A DNA stretch of 64,000 bases from DASQUK01 sp963756425 (GCA_963756425.1 CAVWNW010000019.1:462339-526338); one strand, 5' to 3'; counted from the stretch's first letter, positions 1 through 9,430 are shown. A program made the numbers and translations. Notes: a model not told the origin generated them from the sequence alone.

Positions 1-1
1 G

Positions 2-1231
2 GAGGAGATCGAGCCCCTCGACCTGGTGCTCGGCAACCCATACGACAAGAGCGACACGAAGGCGCTCGCCATCGTCCGGCCTCTGCAGCATCAGGTGCGG
101 GAGCGCGGTCTATGGGCGGCACACCTCGGCCCCGAGCTCGGCGGGCAGGGCTACGGGCAGCTGAAGCTCGCGCTGCTCAACGAGATCCTCGGTCAGTCGC
201 GGTGGGCGCCGACGGTCTTCGGGTGCCAGGCACCGGACACCGGCAACGCCGAGATCCTGGCCCACTTCGGCACGGATGAGCAGAAGGCTCGCTACCTCGA
301 GCCGCTCCTCAACGGCGAGATCTCGTCGGCGTACTCGATGACCGAGCCCCACGCTGGCGCCGACCCGACCCTGTTCAGGACGCGCGCCGAGCCCGACGGC
401 GGCGAGTGGGTCATCAACGGGGAGAAGTGGTTCTCGTCGAACGCCCGCTACGCGAGCTTCCTCATCGTGATGGCGGTCACCAACACCGAGGTCAGCGCCT
501 ACCAGGGCATGTCGATGTTCATTGTCCCGGCCGACACACCCGGGGTGAACATCGTCCGCAACGTCGGCATCGGCACCGAGCCCGAGGGGGAGGGCTCACA
601 CGGATACATCCGCTACGAGAGCGTGCGGGTGCCGCGGGACCACCTGCTCGGCGAGGAGGGCGGCGCCTTCGCCATCGCCCAGACCCGCCTGGGCGGCGGG
701 CGCATCCACCACGGCATGCGGACGGTGGGCCAGTGCCGACGGGCCTTCGACATGATGTGCGAGCGGGCCTTGTCCCGACAGACGCGCGACGGCCCGCTGG
801 CGTCGCTGGAGATCGTGCAGGAGCAGATCGCCGACAGCTGGATCGAACTCGAGCAGTTCCGCCTTCTCGTGCTGCGCACGGCGTGGTTGATCGACCGGTA
901 CCAGGACTACCGGCGCGTCCGGAAGGACATCGCCGCGGTGAAGGCGACGATGCCGAAGGTGCTCTCGAACATCGCGCAGCGCGCCCTGCACCTGCACGGC
1001 GCGCTCGGCGTATCGAACGAGATGCCGTTCGTGGGCATGCTGATCGGCGCGGAGAGCCTGGCGCTCGCGGACGGTCCCACCGAGGTGCACAAGGTCACCG
1101 TCGCCCGCCAGGTGCTCCGCGAGTACAAGCCCGTCGACGGCCTGTGGCCGAGCGCCCACCTGCCCACCCGCCGCGCCGAGGCCCGGACGCGCTTCGCCGA
1201 GCTCCTCGAGCACGACGTCGCGAACTCGTAG
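2..1231 (+). CDS. Acyl-CoA dehydrogenase family protein (5' partial)
   Basis: The reading frame is open from the left edge, so the N-terminus lies outside the window; 409 residues are visible. It should oxidise an acyl-CoA to the 2,3-enoyl-CoA with FAD. Family signals are the YSMTEPHAGAD stretch near the middle domain, VINGEKWFSSNA, and the C-terminal helical domain ending LADGPTEVHKVTVARQVL. The usual catalytic-base region near the C-terminus is LADGPTEVHK. It faces a second acyl-CoA dehydrogenase convergently with a 30-base gap. Substrate chain length cannot be told from the sequence. Confidence 0.93.
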   Translation, partial: EEIEPLDLVLGNPYDKSDTKALAIVRPLQHQVRERGLWAAHLGPELGGQGYGQLKLALLNEILGQSRWAPTVFGCQAPDTGNAEILAHFGTDEQKARYLEPLLNGEISSAYSMTEPHAGADPTLFRTRAEPDGGEWVINGEKWFSSNARYASFLIVMAVTNTEVSAYQGMSMFIVPADTPGVNIVRNVGIGTEPEGEGSHGYIRYESVRVPRDHLLGEEGGAFAIAQTRLGGGRIHHGMRTVGQCRRAFDMMCERALSRQTRDGPLASLEIVQEQIADSWIELEQFRLLVLRTAWLIDRYQDYRRVRKDIAAVKATMPKVLSNIAQRALHLHGALGVSNEMPFVGMLIGAESLALADGPTEVHKVTVARQVLREYKPVDGLWPSAHLPTRRAEARTRFAELLEHDVANS

Positions 1232-1261
1232 GACCACGACCTCCGGCTCGGACCGCGGGGC

Positions 1262-2560
1262 TCAGTTCTTGGGCAGGTCCCGGAACGGCACGCGCCGGTC
1301 GGTGCGCGGCTCGCGAGGTAGGCCCAGCACGCGCTCCCCGACGATGTTGCGCTGGATCTGGTCGGACCCGCCATAGATCGGTGGCCCCTGGGCGAAGAGC
1401 GCGCCCTCCATCAGGCCGCCGAGGTCGGCGATACCGGTCTCCGCCTCGGCGGCCGCCACAGCCGGCGGGTCGTAGCCGTGGAGCATCCCCGCGGCCTGCA
1501 GCACGGCGAAGGTCAGGTCGCGCCCCAGGCGGATCGCATGGTTCTGCGCCATCTTGGCGAGGTTCGGCAGCCCGGGCAGCTCCCCACCCGATTCCTGCAG
1601 GGCGCGGGCCCGCCGGCCGGTCAGGGCGAGCAGCCGCTCCAGCGTGTACAGCCGGGCCAGCCCCTGGCGAACGGTGGGGTCGGAGTTGCGTCCCGCCTCG
1701 CGGGCCAGTGCGGCGAGGCGCTGCGCGTCCCCCGGCCGCGAGGCGACCGACGGTGCGCCGGCGCCGGGGGCCACGACGAACGCGCGAGCGGGCCGGTCGA
1801 GGTCACCGGCGATCGGGCCCGGCCGCGCGGTCGTGGTCGCGCCCCAGCCCCCCGACAGGGCGCGCTCGAAGGCGAGCGTCGTGTTGGCCACGGTCCAGCC
1901 CCTGCCCTCACCGCCGACGAGGTCCGCGGCTGGCACGCGGGCATCGGTGATGAACACCTCGTTGAAGAACCTGCGGCCGGTCATCTCTCGCAGCGGACGA
2001 ACCTCGATGCCCGGCTGGTCCATGCGGATGAGGAAGTAGGAGATCCCGGCGTGCTTGGGCACGTCCACGTTCGTGCGTGCGACCAGCATCGCCTTGTTGG
2101 CGACCTGGCCACCCGACGTCCACACCTTCTGGCCGTTCACGACCCAGTCGTCGCCGTCCGGCATCGCGAGGGTTTGGAGCCCGGCGAGGTCGGACCCGGC
2201 ATTGGGCTCGCTGAACAGCTGGCAATAGCCGTCCGTGCCGGTGACCATCCCCGGCAGGTGCCGCCGCTTCTGGTCGTCCGTGCCGTGGACGAGGAGCGTG
2301 GGACCAGCCATCCCGGTCGCGAACCCGGCCGGACCGGGGACGGCACCGAACCGTTGGATAGCCACCGACACCGCGAGCGCGTCGGCCCGCGACAGGTCGC
2401 GCCCGTACCACTCCCGGGGCCAGTGGGCCTGGGCCCAGCCCGACTCCCCTAGCCGCTGCCACCAATCGCCCAGCGGCAGCTCCGGATCCCAGTTGGCCTC
2501 CAGCCACTCGGTCAGCTCGCCGAGCACGACGTCGATGTCACTCGCGGATGTCACCGTCAC
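1262..2560 (-). CDS. Acyl-CoA dehydrogenase family protein
   Basis: A 432-residue flavoprotein. N-terminal helices contain PREWYGRDLSRADALA, the middle beta domain has LFSEPNAGSDLAGLQT and VVNGQKVWTSGGQ, and the C-terminal helical domain ends GGSDQIQRNIVGERVLGLP, as is typical of actinobacterial FadE-like enzymes. The GTG start at 2560 overlaps the upstream gene's TGA as GTGA, so the two genes are probably translationally coupled. GTG at 2563 is an alternative. Sequence upstream of these GTGs in the same frame is arginine-rich shadow and was left out. It probably acts in lipid, sterol or aromatic acyl-CoA breakdown; the substrate is unknown. Confidence 0.92.
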   Translation of the reverse strand: MTVTSASDIDVVLGELTEWLEANWDPELPLGDWWQRLGESGWAQAHWPREWYGRDLSRADALAVSVAIQRFGAVPGPAGFATGMAGPTLLVHGTDDQKRRHLPGMVTGTDGYCQLFSEPNAGSDLAGLQTLAMPDGDDWVVNGQKVWTSGGQVANKAMLVARTNVDVPKHAGISYFLIRMDQPGIEVRPLREMTGRRFFNEVFITDARVPAADLVGGEGRGWTVANTTLAFERALSGGWGATTTARPGPIAGDLDRPARAFVVAPGAGAPSVASRPGDAQRLAALAREAGRNSDPTVRQGLARLYTLERLLALTGRRARALQESGGELPGLPNLAKMAQNHAIRLGRDLTFAVLQAAGMLHGYDPPAVAAAEAETGIADLGGLMEGALFAQGPPIYGGSDQIQRNIVGERVLGLPREPRTDRRVPFRDLPKN

Positions 2561-3015
2561 CACCGACCTTCCCCGTTGCCGGGTCGCTCGATCTGCCGGA
2601 CCAGCTTCCTGGGGGCGAGAACGCAGTAGCTCTCGATGACGAGCTCGGTGACGTCGTTCCAGTTCACGTCGGCGTCGAGCACCATGCCGATGAGGTTGGC
2701 GCCCCATGCGGGCCGGAAGAACGGATGGCCCGCGCTACGAAGGGCACCGAGCTCCGGTCCCGACGATCGGAACGTCATCACCGTCACGGGGCCGTCCACG
2801 AAGTCGACCGTTAGGACGTGGGCGTACATCCGGTCGCGAATGCGCCACTGGGTCCCCGCCCAGGCCTGCTTCTCGACAGACTCGGGCAGGCCGAGGCACA
2901 CCGGCCGCAGCCGGGCGACCACGGCCGCCGGGACGTCCGCATACTCGGTCGGGTCCAGTGCGAGCGACGATGCGCGCGCCAGGTGACGAAGCCTGTCCTC
3001 GTCAGGCTGATCCAC
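2557..3015 (-). CDS. MmcQ/YjbR-like protein
   Basis: A 152-residue protein with the layout of the MmcQ/YjbR family: a helical start (LRHLARASSLALDPTEYADV), then EKQAWAGTQWRIRDRMYAHV and later HPFFRPAWGANLIGMVLDAD and VTELVIESYCVLAPRKLV. Family members have a double-wing fold; their biochemical role is not settled. GTG at 3015 was chosen because GGGAGG lies seven bases upstream; GTG at 3021 would leave almost no spacing. Its stop overlaps the acyl-CoA dehydrogenase start, making a two-gene operon. The family assignment rests on pattern, not on catalytic residues. Confidence 0.75.
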   Translation of the reverse strand: MDQPDEDRLRHLARASSLALDPTEYADVPAAVVARLRPVCLGLPESVEKQAWAGTQWRIRDRMYAHVLTVDFVDGPVTVMTFRSSGPELGALRSAGHPFFRPAWGANLIGMVLDADVNWNDVTELVIESYCVLAPRKLVRQIERPGNGEGRW

Positions 3016-3058
3016 AGCCACGCCTCCCGATCATCCAGACACCGATGAGTTCACGTGC

Positions 3059-3652
3059 ATGTCTACGTCTACAGACAGCGTGGCACGCGACCTGATCGTC
3101 ACCGAGAACATCACCGTCGACTCGGTCATCGACGCGACCGGCGATTGGTTCGTCCCGTCGGGCTCGGAGAAGCCCGAGCACGTGGCGGAGATGCGCGAGG
3201 TCGAAGAGCGGCTGCGGGCGACCGCCGACGCGCTGCTCGTCGGCCGGCTGACGTTCGAGGCGTTCCGGGGCTACTGGCCGCAACAGACGGACGACACCAC
3301 CGGGGTCACCGAGTACCTGAACCGTGTGGACAAGTACGTTGTCTCCTCGACGCTCGAGGCACCCGGATGGGAGGGCACGACCGTCCTGCGCGGCGACGTC
3401 GCCGACGAGGTGGCCGAGCTCAAGAACCAGCTGGGCGGCGACATCGTGACGACCGGCAGCATCATGCTGGTGCATGCCCTGCGCCGAGCCGGGCTCGTCG
3501 ACGAGTACCGGCTCTTCGTGTATCCCGTCATGTTGGGCGAGGGTCGCCGGCTGTTCGATGGGCCCGGCGGTCGCTACGAGCTGGAGCTGGTGGAGACCCA
3601 CCCGTTCACGTCCGGCGTGGTCCTCCTCCGCTATCGCGCCTCGGGTAGATGA
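3059..3652 (+). CDS. Dihydrofolate reductase / RibD C-terminal domain family protein
   Basis: 197 residues matching the RibD C-terminal (DHFR-like) family of NADPH-dependent reductases. The visible pattern is an N-terminal strand (LIVTENITVDSVID), ADALLVGRLTFEAFRGYW, KYVVSSTLEA, then the nucleotide-binding GGDIVTTGSIMLVHALRRAG and the late VYPVMLGEGRRLFDG. Such stand-alone proteins are common in actinobacteria and are usually not the folate enzyme itself; the substrate is unknown. It is divergent from the YjbR gene and is followed after 7 bases by the N-acetyltransferase gene, so those two may share a transcript. Confidence 0.85.
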   Translation: MSTSTDSVARDLIVTENITVDSVIDATGDWFVPSGSEKPEHVAEMREVEERLRATADALLVGRLTFEAFRGYWPQQTDDTTGVTEYLNRVDKYVVSSTLEAPGWEGTTVLRGDVADEVAELKNQLGGDIVTTGSIMLVHALRRAGLVDEYRLFVYPVMLGEGRRLFDGPGGRYELELVETHPFTSGVVLLRYRASGR

Positions 3653-3659
3653 TCCCCGC

Positions 3660-4529
3660 GTGGCCGTGATCTCCCAGACCGACCTGGATGCGTACCTGGC
3701 CAGGCTCGGCCTGGAGGTGGAGCCCCCCTCGGTGGACGGCCTGTTCCGGCTGCACCGTGCCCACGTCGAGCGGGTGCCGTACGAGACCCTGTGGATCCAC
3801 ATCGGGGAGCGCTGGGGCATCGGCGTCGGCGAGTCGGTGGCCCGGATCGCGACCCGGCCGCGGGGCGGGTACTGCTACCACCTCAACGGTGCGTTCAGCG
3901 GGCTGCTCCGGGCCCTCGGCTACGACGTGGTCCGTCACGTGGGTGGTGTGCACGGTCCCGACGGCGCGAACGAGGACAGCATGGCCAACCACCTCGTCCT
4001 GACGGTCCGCGGCCTGCCGACGGACACGAACCCGGGCGGGATCTGGTACGTCGACGCCGGCCTCGGCGACGCCCTCCACGAACCCATCCCCCTGATCGCC
4101 GGCGAGTATCGGCAGGGCCCGTTCGTGCTGGTGCTGGACGAGACGCCAGGCGCCGTCGGTGACTGGCACCTCACGCACGACCCGGCGGGGAGCTTCGTGG
4201 GCATGTCGTGGCGGTCGACCACCACCGGGATGGACGCGTTCGCGGACCGCCACGCCTGGCTGTCGACGTCGCCGGAGTCGGGGTTCGTGCGGGTGCTCAC
4301 CGTGCAGCGGCGCGACGCGTCGGGTGTCGACGTACTGCGCGGCCTGTCGCTCAAGCGGATCGGCGACCGAGCGTCCCAGCGGACGCTCGCGACCCGGGCG
4401 GAGCTGACCGACGTGCTCGTCGACCACTTCGGGCTCGACGTCTCGCCGGTCGGCGGCCGGGAGTGGGACGCGCTGTGGGCGAGGGTCCAGGCCGCACACG
4501 CCGCCTGGGAGTCGGCCCGCCGGCCGTGA
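3660..4529 (+). CDS. nat: Arylamine N-acetyltransferase
   Basis: A 289-residue cysteine acyltransferase that moves acetyl groups from acetyl-CoA to arylamines or hydrazines. The Cys-His-Asp triad is visible: Cys72 in RGGYCYHLNG, His111 in SMANHLVL, and Asp132 in WYVDAGLGD. The length fits the bacterial family of about 280 residues. GTG at 3660 lies 7 bases after the reductase stop; GTG at 3666 is an alternative. In mycobacteria the homologue lies in a cholesterol-degradation cluster. That link is knowledge of the family and is not shown here, although acyl-CoA catabolic genes surround it. Confidence 0.92.
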   Translation: MAVISQTDLDAYLARLGLEVEPPSVDGLFRLHRAHVERVPYETLWIHIGERWGIGVGESVARIATRPRGGYCYHLNGAFSGLLRALGYDVVRHVGGVHGPDGANEDSMANHLVLTVRGLPTDTNPGGIWYVDAGLGDALHEPIPLIAGEYRQGPFVLVLDETPGAVGDWHLTHDPAGSFVGMSWRSTTTGMDAFADRHAWLSTSPESGFVRVLTVQRRDASGVDVLRGLSLKRIGDRASQRTLATRAELTDVLVDHFGLDVSPVGGREWDALWARVQAAHAAWESARRP

Positions 4530-4671
4530 CCCGGCGCCCACCGGTCCGGCCGGACCCGGGCCACCCCGGTAACGTCTGGTCGTGCAACGCTGGCAAGCCG
4601 GCGGCTGGACTATCACACGGGTCCCCGACCGAGCGTGGGTGGGTGTCGCACGGGCTGCCTAGCGTGGCGTC

Positions 4672-5562
4672 GTGTCCTCCGAACGGTTGCGGGTCGCACA
4701 ACTGAACGCCGGGTCGTTGCTGGAGCCGGGTTGGAACGAGCGACGCCATGAGATCGTGGCGTGGCTCGCGCGCCTCGGGCCGGACGTCGTGTGCCTCCAG
4801 GAGATCTGGCAGGACGGGAGCACGCCCAACACCGCGGGCTGGATCGTCGAGCAGATGCCCGACGTGGGCTGGCACTGGCACTTCGACGGCCGGCCTTTCG
4901 GCGCCCAGGTGTGGCCCGATCCCGGCCTCGAGTTCGGGTCTGCGATCCTGTCCCGTTGGCCGATCGACGACGGCGCGTATCACGCGCTCCCGCTCGCCGG
5001 CGGGGCCGACGGCTTCGTGGCCAGCGTCCCGTGGGAGCTGCTGCACGTCCGGACGTCGGGGCTCGACGTCTTCTCCTGCCACCTCGCCGCCGCGCCGCGG
5101 GACAGCCACCACCGCCGGCGCCAGGTGTTGGCCATCGACGAGATCATCGCCGCGGAGCGGGGCGCGCTCGACGCCGACGTCGGCCCGCGGAAGACCCGGG
5201 ACGCGATGCCGGCGATCCTGTGCGGGGACTTCAACGCGGAGCCCGACAGCGACGAGATCCGCTTCCTCTGCTCGCTCACCAGGCTCGACGGCCGATCTGC
5301 CTGCTACCAGGACGCCTGGCGGGTTGCCGGAGACGGTCCCGGCTTCACGCAGGACTGGCAGACCAATCCGATCGCGGCCGCCCTGAACGTCCACCGCAAG
5401 CGCATCGACTACGTGTTCGTCGGGGATCCGTTCATGCGCCGGGGTGGCGCCGGTCGCATCCTCGCCGCCCAGCTCGCCTTCCACGAGCCGCTCACGGGCG
5501 TGCTCGCCAGCGACCACGCCGGGCTGGTCGTCGACATCGCCTGGCCCGATCGCCCGAGCTGA
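4672..5562 (+). CDS. Endonuclease/exonuclease/phosphatase family protein
   Basis: 296 residues with the metal-dependent EEP fold. Motifs in order are RVAQLNAGSL at the start, DVVCLQEIWQ with the metal-binding Glu, SCHLAAAPRDSHHRRRQ, the central ILCGDFNAEPDSDEI, RIDYVFVG and the terminal SDHAGLVVDI with the catalytic Asp-His. No signal peptide is seen, so it is probably cytoplasmic. The substrate could be DNA, a phospholipid head group or an inositol phosphate; the sequence does not decide. It starts at GTG, 142 bases after the N-acetyltransferase. That gap contains a perfect 14-bp palindrome at 4543-4556. Confidence 0.88.
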   Translation: MSSERLRVAQLNAGSLLEPGWNERRHEIVAWLARLGPDVVCLQEIWQDGSTPNTAGWIVEQMPDVGWHWHFDGRPFGAQVWPDPGLEFGSAILSRWPIDDGAYHALPLAGGADGFVASVPWELLHVRTSGLDVFSCHLAAAPRDSHHRRRQVLAIDEIIAAERGALDADVGPRKTRDAMPAILCGDFNAEPDSDEIRFLCSLTRLDGRSACYQDAWRVAGDGPGFTQDWQTNPIAAALNVHRKRIDYVFVGDPFMRRGGAGRILAAQLAFHEPLTGVLASDHAGLVVDIAWPDRPS

Positions 5563-5609
5563 ATGCGGCCACGGCCGGCACCGGCCAACCAACCGCGGCC
5601 TACCGCATG

Positions 5610-6137
5610 TCAGCTGGTAATGGCGTTGCCACTGGCGTCGACGACGTACCAGATCGTGCCGACGCCTTGGCCGTTGGTGTCGCCCGCGGCTGCATCGCTG
5701 GCGAAGTGGTAGAGCGGCCAGCCGTTGTAGGTCACCTGCGCCGAGCCATCGGGCCGGTCGGTGGTGCTGAGGAGGGTCTGATCGACGCCGTCGCCCGCGG
5801 TTGCGGGCCCGGCCAGCGGCGGCCAGGTGGTGGCGCACGAGTCGAGGCACATGCTGGCGCCTTGGGCGTCGGGCATGAATAGGTACAGCGTCCTGCCCTC
5901 GCCGTCGACCAGGATCGTGCCGAGGTCGGTGTCCGCCGTCACCACCGTGGATGCGCCCTCGGCGGGAGCGGCGCCCTCGGTCGTCGTGGTCTCGGCGGCC
6001 TCGGTCGTCTCGGTCGTGGTGCTGGTGGTATCCGTCGCCGAGTCGTCGTCATCGTCGCCACAGGCCGCCAGGCCGAGCAGCCCGAACAGACCGAGCGCCA
6101 CCGCAGTCAGTGCGACGGGACGCGCTGTGAACCTCAT
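5610..6137 (-). CDS. Lipoprotein with secreted repeats (COG4315 / PF03640 type)
   Basis: A 175-residue secreted lipoprotein. The signal peptide ends in the lipobox GLLGLAAC (Cys about residue 26), followed by an acidic and Thr/Glu-rich linker. Then come repeats of the secreted-repeat family: GTILVDGEGRTLYLFMPDAQ, CLDSCATTWPPL, RPDGSAQVTYNGWPLYHF and VGTIWYVVDASGNAI. ATG at 6137 was chosen because GGGAGGA precedes it at proper spacing. The function of the family is unknown. A paralogue lies at 14420-14980 beside a sigma factor gene. Confidence 0.88.
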   Translation of the reverse strand: MRFTARPVALTAVALGLFGLLGLAACGDDDDDSATDTTSTTTETTEAAETTTTEGAAPAEGASTVVTADTDLGTILVDGEGRTLYLFMPDAQGASMCLDSCATTWPPLAGPATAGDGVDQTLLSTTDRPDGSAQVTYNGWPLYHFASDAAAGDTNGQGVGTIWYVVDASGNAITS

Positions 6138-6268
6138 CAGATCCTCCCTGCCTCGAAGATCGCGGCGTGCGTGCCAGCTGCGTTGCTGACATGACATACC
6201 GTCGATAGGCCCGCGGGGATTCAGAGCGGGGTCAGAAGCCGCTGGGATCGGACCGTTAGCATCCGCCC

Positions 6269-7099
6269 ATGCGCGTCGGCATGCATCTCCCTCAGTTCGG
6301 CCGGGCCGCGATCGCCGGGGCCGTGGAGCAGGCCGCGCCGCTGGCCGAACAGCTTGGGTTCGACGACGTGTGGGTCAGCGATCACCTCGTGGTCCCCAAG
6401 GACCAGCCCTACCCGTCGCCATACCTCTACGACCCGCTGATCGCCCTCACGTTCGCCGCCGCCAGCACGTCGGTAGTCGGGCTCGGAACCAGCGTGCTCG
6501 TCGGGCCGCAGTACCCGAGCCCACTCGCTCTGGCGAACTCCTTGGCGACGCTCGACAACATGAGCCGGGGGCGCCTCACCGTGGGCGTCGGCATCGGGTG
6601 GTCGGCGGCGGAGTACGAGGCGCTTCACGCCCCCTTCGACCATCGCGGCGCCCGCCTCGACGAGATCATCGACCTGTTCCGCACGGCCTGGCACGACGAC
6701 CCCGCCACGCACCACGGCCGGTTCTACTCGTTCAGCGACGTGCGGGTGCTGCCGAAGCCGGCGCACGAGATACCCGTCTGGGTGGGCGGGCGGAGCGACG
6801 GCGCCTTGCGGCGGGCGACTACCAGGGCCGACGGCTTCCACGGCGTGGGCGTCGGACCGGAGGACGCCAAGGCGCTGGTGGAGCGTCTCCGGGCCCTGCG
6901 GCCGGACGACGCGTTCACGATCTCGCTGCGCGTGCCCTGGGACGGCGACATGGAACCCGACGAGGTCCGGGCCCAGTTCGAGGCGTACACAGCAGCGGGT
7001 GTCCAACACGTCCTGATCGCCCCCGAGCGTGGCCATGCCGAGTCCTGGTTGGCGGGCATGCAGAGCCTGGCCACGGTGCTGGACCTGCCGGCGCGGTAG
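6269..7099 (+). CDS. LLM class F420-dependent oxidoreductase
   Basis: A 276-residue luciferase-like TIM-barrel protein. It shows the N-terminal strand MRVGMHLPQFGR, LAEQLGFDDVWVSDHLVVP, the mid-barrel RGRLTVGVGIGWSAAEYEAL, and the late VWVGGRSDGALRRATTRADGF that usually contacts the flavin or F420 phosphate. Members of this shape in actinobacteria generally use coenzyme F420; that is inferred from the family. It is divergent from the lipoprotein gene and convergent with the acyl-CoA ligase. The substrate is not predictable. Confidence 0.88.
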   Translation: MRVGMHLPQFGRAAIAGAVEQAAPLAEQLGFDDVWVSDHLVVPKDQPYPSPYLYDPLIALTFAAASTSVVGLGTSVLVGPQYPSPLALANSLATLDNMSRGRLTVGVGIGWSAAEYEALHAPFDHRGARLDEIIDLFRTAWHDDPATHHGRFYSFSDVRVLPKPAHEIPVWVGGRSDGALRRATTRADGFHGVGVGPEDAKALVERLRALRPDDAFTISLRVPWDGDMEPDEVRAQFEAYTAAGVQHVLIAPERGHAESWLAGMQSLATVLDLPAR

Positions 7100-7132
7100 C
7101 CCGCGCGACGCCCCCGGGAGCCGCGCCGGTCC

Positions 7133-8647
7133 TCAGGGTGCGGTCAACTCCGAGGTGCCCGGCCGACCCAGCTCGTCCCTCAACACCCGCCGCAGCAGCT
7201 TGCCGGTCTCGTTGTACGGCAGCGCGGGGCGCACGTCGACCACCGCCGGCGTCCGCGAGGATCGCAGCCGCTCCCGCACCCATGCCTGCAGCTCCGCCCC
7301 GGTGGCGGTCGCCCCGGGCACGAGCACGACCGCGGCGGCCGCCACCTCGCCCCACTCGTGGTCGGGGATCCCGGTCACCCCCGCCTCGGCCACCGCAGGG
7401 TGCTGCAGCAGCACGTCCTCGATCTCGCCGGGCGACACGTTCTCGCCACCCCGGACGATGACGTCGTCGAGCCGACCCTCGACGAAGAGGAACCCGGCGT
7501 CGTCGAGGTGCCCGGAGTCGTTGGTGGGGAACCAGCCGTCGGGGGTCAGGACGCTGCGGCCCAGGTACTCGCCGGCGATCTGGTCGCCCCGGACGTGGAT
7601 CTCGCCGGTCTCGCCGGGCGGCAGCGCCCGGCCCAAGGGGTCACGGATCTCCAGCTCGAGGGTCGGCAGCGGCCGGCCGACCGAGCCGAGCCGAGGGCGG
7701 ACGGCGGGATCGTCGCTGCCGTACGCGGTCCGATGATCGTCGGGGCCCAACACCGCGATCGTGCTGCTCGCCTCGGTGAGCCCGTACGCGTTCACCAATC
7801 CCACGTGCGGCAGCCGGTCCATCGCCCGCTCGACCATGGCCACCGGCATGCGCCCCCCGCCGTACGACAGGTGCCGGAGCGACGGAAGCGTGGTGGCGTC
7901 CCGCTCCATGGCGTCGAGCAGCCGTCCCAGCATCGTGGGGACCACCATGGCGTGGGTCACCGCCTCCTCCGTCGCCAGGCGCACCCAGGCGTCGGGGTCG
8001 AACTGTGGCAAGTAGACGATCCTCCGCCCTGCATAGGTGGACGACAACACCGCCGCCATGCCGGCGACGTGGTAAGGCGGGACGCTGACGAGGGTCGCTT
8101 CGTCCTCACCGGCGCACATGAACTCGACGGTCGAGAGAACATAGGAGACCAGGTGCCGGTGGCGCAGCAGCGCGGCCTTGGGCGCGCCCGTCGTGCCACT
8201 GGTGAACAGCCAGATGGCAACCGCGTCGGTGTCGACGTCCAGATCGGCGGCGCGCTCGGCCTGCTCCAGGCGCGCCTCCAGCTCGCCGGGGGCGAGCAGG
8301 CGGAGTCCCGGGACGTCCCCGATCCGTGCCCGTGTGGCCTCGTCGGTGACGATCAGCGCCGGTGCCACGCGCTCGACGATCGACCGCAGCCGGTCGTCGG
8401 CCAGGCGGTAGTTGATCGCGGTGAAGGGGACGCCCGCGAGGGCGCCGGTGTACAGCAGCAGCGGCACCGTGGGGGAGTTCGTGTCGACCAGCCCGACACG
8501 CTCCACGCCATTGGCCCTCACCAGCGCCGCCCCCCGGCGGGCACGTTCGAGGAGTTGCCCGTAGCTGACGCCGTCGGCCCTCGAACCCACGGCGACGCGG
8601 TCGGGCATGCCTTCGGCGGCGAGCTCCAGCAGCATGCCGATGTTCAT
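7133..8647 (-). CDS. AMP-dependent acyl-CoA synthetase/ligase
   Basis: 504 residues of the ANL superfamily, which activates a carboxylic acid as an acyl-adenylate and transfers it to CoA. Motifs are the phosphate-binding loop LFTSGTTGAPKAALLRH, NAYGLTEASS, the hinge stretch GRLDDVIVRGGENVSPGEIE and the C-terminal NETGKLLRR with the catalytic Lys. It resembles FadD-type enzymes in length and order. The start is ATG at 8647. It lies 37 bases downstream of the dienelactone hydrolase gene on the same strand, so the two probably form one unit serving acyl-CoA catabolism. Confidence 0.93.
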   Translation of the reverse strand: MNIGMLLELAAEGMPDRVAVGSRADGVSYGQLLERARRGAALVRANGVERVGLVDTNSPTVPLLLYTGALAGVPFTAINYRLADDRLRSIVERVAPALIVTDEATRARIGDVPGLRLLAPGELEARLEQAERAADLDVDTDAVAIWLFTSGTTGAPKAALLRHRHLVSYVLSTVEFMCAGEDEATLVSVPPYHVAGMAAVLSSTYAGRRIVYLPQFDPDAWVRLATEEAVTHAMVVPTMLGRLLDAMERDATTLPSLRHLSYGGGRMPVAMVERAMDRLPHVGLVNAYGLTEASSTIAVLGPDDHRTAYGSDDPAVRPRLGSVGRPLPTLELEIRDPLGRALPPGETGEIHVRGDQIAGEYLGRSVLTPDGWFPTNDSGHLDDAGFLFVEGRLDDVIVRGGENVSPGEIEDVLLQHPAVAEAGVTGIPDHEWGEVAAAAVVLVPGATATGAELQAWVRERLRSSRTPAVVDVRPALPYNETGKLLRRVLRDELGRPGTSELTAP

Positions 8648-8683
8648 GGCGCGCTCCCCCGCTCCTGCCCAGAACGCCCCATC

Positions 8684-9430
8684 TCAGGCTTCCGAGAGGT
8701 AGCGGCCGAACCAGCGCCAGATCTGCTTCCACCCATCCTTCGTCGCGTCGACGTTGTAGCTCGGGCGGTCGACCGAGAAGAACGCGTGACCCGCCCCCTC
8801 GTAGGAGTGGAGCTCGTACGTCTTGCCGTGGGCGCGAAGCTCGTCCTCTATCCGCGCCACGTCGTCGGGCGACGGATTGTGGTCCTCGGCACCGAACAGG
8901 CCCAGCAGCGGGCAGCTGAGCTTCGGCGTCAGATCGATGGGCGCCACCGGGCGGGCCGGCGACAGGTCGTCGGGCCCGGCGACGACGCGCCCGCCATAGC
9001 AGTCGACGGCGGCATCGAGCGTCAGCGTGCAGGCGACGAGGTACGCCTGTCGTCCGCCCGAGCAGTACCCGATGACCCCGACCTTGCCGTTGGCGGTCGG
9101 CAGCGACCGCAGGTGGTCCGCGGCAGCGGCGACGTCGCCGACGCACTGGGCGTCGGGCACCCCGCCCGCCTCCCGGGCCGCGGCGGCGGCGTCGACCGCC
9201 TTCGCCCCCGGGGCATAGCGGTGGAACAGGTTGGGGCAGACGGCGTTGTAGCCATAGACCGCGAAGGTGCGAACGATCTCCTTGGTGGCGCGGTCGTAGC
9301 CGGGCATGTGGTGGATCACGACCACGCCGCCCCGCGGGCGCTGGTCGAGCGGGATCGCCTGGTACGCCTCGATCTCTTCGCCGTCATGGCCGGTGATGGT
9401 GATCGTCTCGGCGCGGATCGCGTCGCTCAT
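8684..9430 (-). CDS. Dienelactone hydrolase family protein
   Basis: A 248-residue alpha/beta hydrolase. The triad typical of dienelactone hydrolases is present: Cys123 in GVIGYCSGGRQ, Asp183 in FGAEDHNPSP and His215 in YEGAGHAFF. The early VVVIHHMPGYDRATKE supplies the oxyanion region. Dienelactone hydrolases open lactone intermediates of (chloro)aromatic breakdown, but many relatives have other substrates. ATG at 9430 was chosen because the homologous part begins there; the upstream in-frame residues look like read-through. Confidence 0.88.
   Translation of the reverse strand: MSDAIRAETITITGHDGEEIEAYQAIPLDQRPRGGVVVIHHMPGYDRATKEIVRTFAVYGYNAVCPNLFHRYAPGAKAVDAAAAAREAGGVPDAQCVGDVAAAADHLRSLPTANGKVGVIGYCSGGRQAYLVACTLTLDAAVDCYGGRVVAGPDDLSPARPVAPIDLTPKLSCPLLGLFGAEDHNPSPDDVARIEDELRAHGKTYELHSYEGAGHAFFSVDRPSYNVDATKDGWKQIWRWFGRYLSEA

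Noticed and set aside
4543..4556. Fourteen-base perfect palindrome as an operator
   Set aside because: GGTCCGGCCGGACC is made only of short GC units common in such DNA, and no regulator gene is near; kept only as a remark.
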